From DASZWJ01 sp963813895 (GTDB lineage: Bacteria > Pseudomonadota > Gammaproteobacteria > JAURND01), in assembly GCA_963813895.1 (NCBI GenBank), contig CAWFAS010000004.1, positions 372,001 to 436,000 of the forward strand: a stretch of DNA of 64,000 bases, written 5' to 3'. Both the position numbers and the translations under genes were made by a program. This document shows, piece after piece, positions 36,573 to 44,043 of this stretch (position 1 is the first letter of the stretch; each line of letters opens with the position of its first letter). The notes beneath the pieces were generated by a model. The model did no database searches and was not told where the DNA came from. It saw nothing but the letters and a program-made list of their open reading frames with translations.

Positions 36573-39500
36573 CTACATCCCCTGATGTTTTTTTATGAAA
36601 GCAGCAATCTCCCCAAAAGTGCGCAGGGGGGCCAATTCTGCTGGTTTAAGTTCAGGCAAGTGGGGTATTTGCTCCTGTATGGCAGAAAGAATTTCCACCC
36701 GTTTGATTGAGTCAATGCCCAAATCAGCTTCTAAATCCATGTCCAAGCTAAGTGTATCTTCCGGATATCCGGTCTTGTCTGCAACAATGGCTAAAATGGT
36801 GGCTTGAATACCAGAATCAATGCCTATCTCATTTGCTTCCGAGGATTGGGATATGACTGGCTCCAATGATATTACAGTTGGAGTAACCGCGTCAGCTGCT
36901 GGAGCTGGGGCTGCTGTTATTGCAATAGTAGGGGGCGGCGCCATTTTTTGGACGGAAGGCGTCGCTGTAAAATTCTCTTGTTTTACCAATGGTTTTGGCG
37001 CCTCATATAAGTTCTTCGCTACCTGCACCCTTTGAGTTCTATCTGTTTCTTCATGCGCTAGCGTAGGAGCCGCTTCCACTTGTCCCATAGCCAGGAGACG
37101 TATTTCATCTAATGCAGTGCGTGCTTCATCCAAATAAGCTAAATGGCTTTTTTCAGAAAGTGTTTGATATTCAATATGTGTTCTAGCTACCTCTTCCTGC
37201 AGCTTTTGATACAGCTCCAGAACCTTTTCTAAAGTATCACTGGAATGTGATGCTAACTGATCGCGCGTCCCTGGAAGATCAGATGTTTTTATTTGATTAC
37301 GTAACATGGGTGTAATCCTCTCATTATTAATGGGTGAAAAATTATTTATTTCCTCCTTGAAGGGTCCTATTAGATTGCGTTCCAGTAAGTCCTTTGTATC
37401 AGCTGCTATAGGCGGATAAGGTTTACCATAGCTAGTTCCTGAAATATTTAGGGTAAAATGTTTAGTTGAGTGTGGTTTTAATTTAACCGGCTCGGCATAT
37501 TCCTGCCAAAGAGCGGAAAAATCCAGCTTTACTCCATTAACCGCTAATTGGCCTAAGGTATTCCACAGGCTAGTAATACCATCTTTCTGCTTGCTATCAA
37601 CAGAAATTGCCGAAATATCCTTGCCCACTAATATTTTTTTAACCAAATTCGTTAATATGTCACGTGGGCCCGTCTCAATAAAAATACGCACTCCCGCTGC
37701 ATACATTGCTTCAATTTGTGCTACGAATTGTACGGGGCTCAATAATTGCTTAGCCAAATATTCTCTAATTTGGTCCGGCTCATCAGGATATATTGCAGCG
37801 GTGGTATTGGCATAGACTGGTTGTCGTGGTTTATGAAAAGTTTGCATTTTCATATAATCAAGAAACGGTTGCTGTGAATCTTTAATGATTTGGCTATGAA
37901 ATGCCGTACTCACAGGCAAACGGCGAAAACCAATCCTTTCACTGCTTAATTTAACTTCCAACGCGGCAATAGCTGCTTCAGAGCCTGAAAATACGGTTTG
38001 TTCAGGGCTATTATAGTTAGCAGGCGCAACGGCTAACTGCCAAGTAGCAATTTTTTCTAATAGCGCTTTAATATCCGGGTAAACAACAGCCGTCATTGCC
38101 CCAGAAATGTTGCTGGCTAAGGCCATCAACTCGCCGCGCTTACGCGCCAATTTAACCAACGTTTCTTTATTAAAAACCCCCGCAGCACATAATGCTACGA
38201 GCTCGCCAAAACTATGGCCAGCATAATAGTCTGCTTTAACGCCTACAGCCTGCAATATAGCAAGATCTACTAAACTAGTCACTGCTAATGCAGGCTGGGT
38301 CCATTGTGTCATAGCCAACTGCTTGTGCTGCTGTTGTTCAGCCTCCTTATGGAAAACCGGTGGTGGAAACACGACTTCATGCAACTTAATCGCGGGATCC
38401 AGCAGGATGGTATCCATTTCACTCCACAGCGTTTGAGCTATATCAAACGCCATCAGTACATCAGCACCCATATTAAGATATTGGCTGCCCTGACCTGGGA
38501 ACAACAAGGCAATTTGGCCGGGCTGAGCTGCGTAAGTGTAATATAAATTTTTCATGGTATAAGCATGAAATGGCTCTTTAGTAATTTGCTCATAGATCAA
38601 CTGTAATTTAGCCAGCAAATCGGCCTCATCTTGAGCGATGACTGCAAGACGCACAAGATGCTGATGCGAAAACTGCTGCTGAGATTGTTTGGCTATGTAA
38701 GCCAGTGAACCTGGTTGCGCTATCTGCGGCATCATTTGTTTTATAGTAGCCGTTAATAGCTGTGGTGACTGAGCGGATAACAAGAGCAACTCCGAAGGCA
38801 GGGTGCGCATTCGTGGCGCTAATTTGCCCGGCCCATGATATTCCTCTATCGCCACATGAAAATTGGTTCCACCAAAGCCAAATGAACTCACTCCCGCACG
38901 ACGCAAATGATCAGGCGTGCGTATCCAGGGACGTACTTTAGTATTAATATAAAATGGTGATCCAGTTACTTCCAGTGCAGGATTGGGCTCATCCACTTTA
39001 ATCGTAGGGGGCAATACCTTATGTCGAACCGCCATAATTGCCTTGATCAGCGCAGCTGCACCCGCAGCAGCTTTAGTATGCCCAATTTGAGATTTAACAC
39101 TGCCCACCGCACACCAGGGTTTTGTCCTGTTGGCACTATTAGCAAATGCCTTATGCAGGCCATTGATTTCTGCTGAATCACCTGCAATAGTCCCAGTACC
39201 ATGGGCTTCAATTAACTCCACTGTCTGCGGCTCGAAACCAGCAGCTGCGTAACAGCGGCGTATAGCTACTTCCTGACCCTCAGGCACAGGCGCATAGACA
39301 CTTTTAGAACGCCCATCTGAAGAAGAGCCTATGCCACGGATCACAGCATATATAGGATTACCATCGCGTTCGGCATCGGCAAGACGTTTGAGTGCTATAA
39401 ACCCAATACCCTCACCCAATAAAGTGCCATCTGCCGCTTTAGAGAATGGCCGACAATCTCCCGTTAATGATAAAGCAGGTGTTTTGCTAAAACATACATA

Positions 39501-40235
39501 GGTAAAAATATCATTCAGCGTATCCGCACCACCTGTTATAGCTAAATCAGAACGACCCAATTGCAATTCATCTACAGCCATGGATAAAGCGGCCAGGGAA
39601 CTGGCGCAAGCGGCATCAGTTACGCAATTGGTGCCACCAAAATTGAAACGATTAGCAATGCGGCCACTGACCACATTACCCAGCAAACCTGGGAACATAC
39701 TTTCACCCCAAGGTATATAAGAATCACTGACCTGCTGGCAAATCTGCTCTTCTGTCTCTTGAGGGATCCCTGCCTCACGCAAGGCTTTTTTCCAAATAGG
39801 GTATTGTAGCCGCCCGATAGCGTATGAAGTCAATTCCTGAGCGGAAGTGACGCCTAAAATCACGCTGGCGCGAGCCAAATCGATTTTTTTATCAAAGTCT
39901 TTACCAAATGTATCTGTCAATAATTGCTTGGCAACTTTCAATCCCAACAGCTGAGTCGTATCCGTTTGCGGCACATTCGCAGGTGGAATGCCAAACTCGA
40001 CTGGATCAAATGCTATCGGAGAAATGAAACCCCCACGCTTACAATAAGTTTTATCAGGTGCTTTGGGGTCAGGATCATAATAGTCTGCAATCAACCAATG
40101 ATTGGGCGGGATTTGGGTGATTAAGTCAGTACCATCAACTATATTCTGCCAAAAACTAGGGGCATTATTCGACCCTGGGAAAAGAGCTCCCATACCAATA
40201 ACTGCAATTGGCTCAAAATAGGGTTTATTCAACAT
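36573..40235 (-). CDS. pfaA: PfaA N-terminal part: KS-AT-ACP
   Basis: A 1220-aa protein. The ketosynthase has Cys210 in DAACASS, EAHGTGT and KSQIGHTKAAAG. The malonyl/acyltransferase at about 560-880 has LLFPGQGSQ and GHSFGE. A coiled linker (about 985-1060) and a Pro/Ala linker precede one acyl carrier domain with the phosphopantetheine Ser1176 in DLGIDSIKRVEIL. Canonical PfaA has four to nine tandem ACPs; only one is here. The frame ends just after the ACP at FIKKHQGM, next to the A7 run, and KR-DH continues in the -1 frame. First gene of the operon. No phosphopantetheinyl transferase (pfaE) is in the window. Confidence 0.92.
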   Translation of the reverse strand: MLNKPYFEPIAVIGMGALFPGSNNAPSFWQNIVDGTDLITQIPPNHWLIADYYDPDPKAPDKTYCKRGGFISPIAFDPVEFGIPPANVPQTDTTQLLGLKVAKQLLTDTFGKDFDKKIDLARASVILGVTSAQELTSYAIGRLQYPIWKKALREAGIPQETEEQICQQVSDSYIPWGESMFPGLLGNVVSGRIANRFNFGGTNCVTDAACASSLAALSMAVDELQLGRSDLAITGGADTLNDIFTYVCFSKTPALSLTGDCRPFSKAADGTLLGEGIGFIALKRLADAERDGNPIYAVIRGIGSSSDGRSKSVYAPVPEGQEVAIRRCYAAAGFEPQTVELIEAHGTGTIAGDSAEINGLHKAFANSANRTKPWCAVGSVKSQIGHTKAAAGAAALIKAIMAVRHKVLPPTIKVDEPNPALEVTGSPFYINTKVRPWIRTPDHLRRAGVSSFGFGGTNFHVAIEEYHGPGKLAPRMRTLPSELLLLSAQSPQLLTATIKQMMPQIAQPGSLAYIAKQSQQQFSHQHLVRLAVIAQDEADLLAKLQLIYEQITKEPFHAYTMKNLYYTYAAQPGQIALLFPGQGSQYLNMGADVLMAFDIAQTLWSEMDTILLDPAIKLHEVVFPPPVFHKEAEQQQHKQLAMTQWTQPALAVTSLVDLAILQAVGVKADYYAGHSFGELVALCAAGVFNKETLVKLARKRGELMALASNISGAMTAVVYPDIKALLEKIATWQLAVAPANYNSPEQTVFSGSEAAIAALEVKLSSERIGFRRLPVSTAFHSQIIKDSQQPFLDYMKMQTFHKPRQPVYANTTAAIYPDEPDQIREYLAKQLLSPVQFVAQIEAMYAAGVRIFIETGPRDILTNLVKKILVGKDISAISVDSKQKDGITSLWNTLGQLAVNGVKLDFSALWQEYAEPVKLKPHSTKHFTLNISGTSYGKPYPPIAADTKDLLERNLIGPFKEEINNFSPINNERITPMLRNQIKTSDLPGTRDQLASHSSDTLEKVLELYQKLQEEVARTHIEYQTLSEKSHLAYLDEARTALDEIRLLAMGQVEAAPTLAHEETDRTQRVQVAKNLYEAPKPLVKQENFTATPSVQKMAPPPTIAITAAPAPAADAVTPTVISLEPVISQSSEANEIGIDSGIQATILAIVADKTGYPEDTLSLDMDLEADLGIDSIKRVEILSAIQEQIPHLPELKPAELAPLRTFGEIAAFIKKHQGM
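36588..36594 (-). other. A7 frameshift site between ACP and KR of pfaA
   Basis: On the coding strand ATA AAA AAA CAT ends the PfaA frame 4 codons later. Re-reading one A (A-AAA-AAA) gives ATA AAA AAA ACA TCA GGG and an open path into KR-DH. It is the same run length and shift direction as at 12257-12263 and 60172-60178. Confidence 0.65.
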
Positions 40236-40346
40236 AGGGTGGGTCTCAAATTTCTTTAAATTAGCACAGCTTGAAGCACATAAGTGCTCGTGCCTAATAT
40301 TACAAATTATTCAAATTATTGTTTAGTTTTAACATTACCTTCTTAA

Positions 40347-40379
40347 ATTCTACTAACTTAATCTTAATGTAATATTAAT
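40347..40379 (-). promoter_or_regulatory. PmrA-box-like promoter of the pfa operon
   Basis: On the minus strand ATTAAT-N5-ATTAAG (40363-40379), an 11-nt gap, then TAGAAT (40347-40352). The leader to the pfaA ATG is about 105 nt. It places the lipid synthase in the same promoter class as the effector-like genes. Confidence 0.6.
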
Positions 40380-40410
40380 ACTCATCCTTGGAATACAATT
40401 TCTCTGGACC

Positions 40411-40542
40411 GTAACTGCCCACTCCGTCGTCCCGCAGCTTGTCCGCGGGATCCAGAGATGAGGCTTTTATTAGCTTTATCCTGGATCTCGCGGACAAGCT
40501 GCGGGACGACGGGACTGAGCTTGCTATAGCGTGAGCAGTTAC
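40411..40542. mobile_element. GTAAC-family MITE, 132 bp, 8-bp TSD
   Basis: Ends GTAACTGCCCAC and GTGAGCAGTTAC; the interior is a long GTCGTCCCGCAGCTTGTCCG palindrome. Direct repeats CTCTGGAC lie at 40402-40409 and 40543-40550, with one extra C at the left junction. It sits between the divergent pfa and 40741 promoters. Confidence 0.85.
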
Positions 40543-40623
40543 CTCTGGACAAAAACTTAGAAAATTTATATCAAAATTAGTTGAATAAAGATAACAATTA
40601 AATTTTTTAAAATAAAATAGACC

Positions 40624-40656
40624 CTTAATAGTATTTTAACTTTCGTAGGTTATTAT
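40624..40656 (+). promoter_or_regulatory. PmrA-box-like promoter of the 40741 gene
   Basis: CTTAAT-N5-TTTAAC (40624-40640), an 11-nt gap, then TATTAT (40651-40656). The next 60 bp are also shared with the leader of the 44044 gene. Confidence 0.65.
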
Positions 40657-40740
40657 GCCAAAACTAACAAAAACTTTAATTTTCAATATTGAAATACGTT
40701 AGAAATTGAATTTTTAATTTATATTATAGAGAGTAGGTAA

Positions 40741-43455
40741 ATGACCGAGCACAAACACACATCATCAGACAACAAGAAACATCCTCAAGGAGAACAACAA
40801 GACATAGAACAAATTCGAGCTAACGCACTAACGCTCATTGAAGAGATGCCCATGATGCCGGATTTGGAACTTGACGCTGTCAGAGATGACAAATCGACTA
40901 AAAGCTGGCTAACACGTTTCTTGGATAGAGCCGAAGCTCTTAACGCAAAAGGGCATGCATTTCATGCTGATCCAGATCTTGAGCCCGCGGACGACGTTGA
41001 AGCACACACCACAGATCCACTTGGCGATAGACAGATTGATCCGAATGAAGAACCAGATGATCCTCTTGAAGCAAGTACAGTTACTTCCGATGGCATATTG
41101 ATATCTACGCCTCCTAAAGGGCATACTGTTGATCTCGAAAAGGGTGGCTCAAACAAAAGTGGACCTCTCGCTTTTCGCATAACTGAACTTTCTGAAGCCC
41201 CACAATATGGCCGAACCTCCATCGGGGCGGATTCATGGTGGGCATTTATCTCTTCAGCCCGGGGAAATAATTTCACTCCTCCGCAAACAAAACTTCGCGG
41301 TTTAAATATGGCAATGCTTAAAAGTATTCCTCGAGGAGGGGTCGGCAATGTAGCAAAACTAGATCAACAGGCCCTGACTGACAAGATTAAGAACTCAAAA
41401 ACAACAAAAGATATTATAAAATATACCTTAGAAGCGATTTATGCTCTAAGTTATACTTTGCCAAAAAAAGAATATGCAAAAACGGGTGCAAATAAATATC
41501 AGAAATTCGTTCTCTTTGTGGCGGGAACATTTCAATTTGCCGCAGCACTCAATGCCGTTGCCCTAAGATTGGGTACAGGTTATGACAAGGATAGGTACTA
41601 TGACAGAGTGGGGCTTGTTCAAAGATCATTCCGCAAAGAGAGTTTTAACGAAATGGAATATGTCCAACACGCGGAAATTGAAAGGATGTTTAACAGCCGT
41701 TGGGTTAAAGGTAAAAGTGTTCTCGGAGTCGGCGTAGGAGTTTTAGGAATCATTGCCAACTTAATATCAACGTCTCCTTTTAAGCAAGCATTTGAAAGTG
41801 ATGCCTTATTCGCTCAACAATTCGTAGGAGAAACCATAGCCAAATTTATCGAGCTGTTCGCTGGCCGCGACAAGAAGAAAAAAGCTTTTGAAGCATTATT
41901 TGCAGCGGCTAGATCAACTCCGCAAATAGCAGCCATGTTAGGGTATCCAATTCCAGGTCTAGGATCCTTCATAGGTGCTACCCAATCGGTCGGCAAGGGA
42001 GGAGGATTGGCGAAAGTCTTATGGTCAGACACATCAGCTCAAGTTTTAGATGGCGTAAAAAACCTAAAATCAATAGTTGAGGCAGGTAAATTAGTAGTTG
42101 AGGAACATACAGGGGAAGCCGGAGCCAATTTGGGCAAGGCTGTAGGACAATTATGGCTAGATTATTTTCTGAACGGTACTAAGGCCTATGATAAACATGC
42201 GTTTAGCACCGTGCTTGAACTATTTGAAAATTATGGAGCTGGTGGAGTTGGTGGCTGGAGCCCCTTAGGGATGATGAATGACAGCATAGAAAAAAATAAC
42301 CAGAGACTTAAAGAAGAAGCAGGGCAGCTTTCATCAACCACCATTGATATTAATGACGGTCAGCCAGGTGATAATAAGATTCAACGTACACCGACTAAAA
42401 TATTATATGCAACCACCTTGGGCGATGCAGTTGGCGCTATTGGGAGGAACCCACATAATCACAAAATGATCCAGGAGTTCTTATATGGTCTTGAGGAGGC
42501 TAGATCCAGACCAGGGAATTCACCGGCTGAAAAAGTATTATTTGATAGGTTAGCTCAAGCTTTACCTACTGATTACTTAACGAGCGATAATGGTAAACCA
42601 CCCAGTGTTAAAGTGATCGAAAAGCATTGTGAAAAGCTTGAAGCAGCTTGCGGTCTGTTCTTGAAACAGAGAGCTGGGCTCAATCCAACGTATGAGAAGC
42701 TGCTTGGTCAAGTCAAGAAGTTAGATTTGATATTCGATAACAGCCAAAATCTAACAAATAAAGACGAACTCATGACGGCATGTCAAGACATCAGCGACGA
42801 TATATGGAAGCTAGAATCTGATTTTGAACGTTTTTATATTTTAAACACTGGTATAAACCTAACTATTGTCGACCAAGTAAATCATCTTAACAAAGTAAAA
42901 GATTTATTATCAAAAGCTATGGCAGATCCAGCGGACAAAGACAAGATCATCCAAGATCTGCTAGCCGCTAAAGACGCTGCGGGCACTAAACCTAAATCAA
43001 GAGAGCAAGATGAGAAAACAGAAGTTAGAATCGATATAAAAGACAAGCCGCCTCAAACTTCGCAAGAGGAGCTCTCATCACCTTCGGGAACAGCGCCATT
43101 AACTCTGCAAACAGGGCCAATGGGAATACAGAGCCAACTTGATAAAGTTGAAATACCAGTGCTTACTCCTATACTGGAACATGCTGATGATGAGAAACCC
43201 CTGAATCTTTCTAGAGACCGTGTGCCGACACCACCGCCAAGGAAAAACTCAACCTCCGTTGTTAAAAATGAAAATGACAGTGGGACCCCGCTAATATTAG
43301 GGGGTGGAAAAGGGAACGATTCAAACTCAATTGCCGCCCTTATAGCGATAAAGAGAAGGGAATCGAGAGGAGCGGTTGGAGATACGCAAATTGAGTTACA
43401 GTCGTTATCACCATCAAGCCCGGAAAATAACACCCTTCCTAGCAATCCAGTATAG
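40741..43455 (+). CDS. Effector-like protein with hydrophobic core, paralogue 1 (904 aa)
   Basis: I recognise no family. An acidic N-terminal region (1-160; DPDLEPADDVEAHTTDP) is followed by a conserved core (about 165-525). The core carries three hydrophobic stretches: FVLFVAGTFQFAAALNAVAL near 256-275, VLGVGVGVLGIIANLI near 327-345, and a Gly/Pro-rich one near 400-415. Between the last two is the strongly basic GRDKKKKAFEALFAAAR. The C-terminal third is helical, then disordered and Pro/Ser-rich. It is a close paralogue of 44044-46995 with shared promoter and terminator. A host-membrane-associated secreted effector is my inference; a pore-forming role is another possibility. Confidence 0.82.
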   Translation: MTEHKHTSSDNKKHPQGEQQDIEQIRANALTLIEEMPMMPDLELDAVRDDKSTKSWLTRFLDRAEALNAKGHAFHADPDLEPADDVEAHTTDPLGDRQIDPNEEPDDPLEASTVTSDGILISTPPKGHTVDLEKGGSNKSGPLAFRITELSEAPQYGRTSIGADSWWAFISSARGNNFTPPQTKLRGLNMAMLKSIPRGGVGNVAKLDQQALTDKIKNSKTTKDIIKYTLEAIYALSYTLPKKEYAKTGANKYQKFVLFVAGTFQFAAALNAVALRLGTGYDKDRYYDRVGLVQRSFRKESFNEMEYVQHAEIERMFNSRWVKGKSVLGVGVGVLGIIANLISTSPFKQAFESDALFAQQFVGETIAKFIELFAGRDKKKKAFEALFAAARSTPQIAAMLGYPIPGLGSFIGATQSVGKGGGLAKVLWSDTSAQVLDGVKNLKSIVEAGKLVVEEHTGEAGANLGKAVGQLWLDYFLNGTKAYDKHAFSTVLELFENYGAGGVGGWSPLGMMNDSIEKNNQRLKEEAGQLSSTTIDINDGQPGDNKIQRTPTKILYATTLGDAVGAIGRNPHNHKMIQEFLYGLEEARSRPGNSPAEKVLFDRLAQALPTDYLTSDNGKPPSVKVIEKHCEKLEAACGLFLKQRAGLNPTYEKLLGQVKKLDLIFDNSQNLTNKDELMTACQDISDDIWKLESDFERFYILNTGINLTIVDQVNHLNKVKDLLSKAMADPADKDKIIQDLLAAKDAAGTKPKSREQDEKTEVRIDIKDKPPQTSQEELSSPSGTAPLTLQTGPMGIQSQLDKVEIPVLTPILEHADDEKPLNLSRDRVPTPPPRKNSTSVVKNENDSGTPLILGGGKGNDSNSIAALIAIKRRESRGAVGDTQIELQSLSPSSPENNTLPSNPV

Positions 43456-43473
43456 TCTTAGCTGTAACATACT

Positions 43474-43515
43474 AATCGTCTCACAAATGACTTGTGAGAC
43501 GATTTTATTTTTTTA
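43474..43515 (+). terminator. Rho-independent terminator of the 40741 gene
   Basis: A 13-bp stem AATCGTCTCACAA / TTGTGAGACGATT with loop ATGAC is followed by a T-rich tail. The stem is matched with a compensatory change at 47021. Confidence 0.92.
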
Positions 43516-43924
43516 ATTAGTAGTTCTTATTTCGATCTTTTGCGATTAAAGATCGGATAAAGATTAATAAAGATAAGTAAGCTGCTCGAACACCTTGATT
43601 CAAACGCTTTGAGTATATCTTAATCCCTTCGCAAGAAAGCAAATAGCAAGAATATCTCCCCTCTCGTAATGAATGTTCTAAAGATACACTGCCCGCCTAA
43701 CCACCTACCGCTACGATAAGCCAAGAAAGCTTTAAAAAAATAAGGACCATCAAAGTTCCACAGGTCATCCTTAACCAAAAAATATAAATCACCACAAAGA
43801 TGTATTATGTTTATTGTGCAGTTAAATGCAAAATAAATCTCATATTCTGTAGCATTCCAATCTTAAGATTAATTAAATGTTTAGTTCAAGATTTTTATTA
43901 TTAAAAAAATCAAAGTCAAAGACC
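43516..43924. other. Intergenic region containing a gene relic
   Basis: No intact gene. It holds a fragment similar to 22600-22660 (TTCTTATTTCGA ... GATCGG), the U-box gene relic described separately, and AT-rich sequence up to the next promoter. Confidence 0.5.
43622..43690 (+). pseudogene. Relic of a U-box gene like the one at 47525
   Basis: CGCAAGAAAGCAAATAGCAA and the following bases match 49266-49330 of the U-box gene at about 80% over 65 bp. Nothing else of that gene remains here. Its place after the 904-aa gene mirrors the intact U-box gene after the 983-aa paralogue. Confidence 0.7.
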
Positions 43925-43957
43925 CTTAATACTATTTTAATTTTCGCAGGTTATTAT
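43925..43957 (+). promoter_or_regulatory. PmrA-box-like promoter of the 44044 gene
   Basis: CTTAAT-N5-TTTAAT (43925-43941) is a perfect YTTAAK-N5-YTTAAK. An 11-nt gap is followed by TATTAT (43952-43957). Confidence 0.7.
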
Positions 43958-44043
43958 GCCTAAAGCTAACAAAAATTTTACCCTTCGGTATTGAAGATAC
44001 GTTAGCAAACTGAATTTTTAATTTACATATAGAGGTTTTAGTA

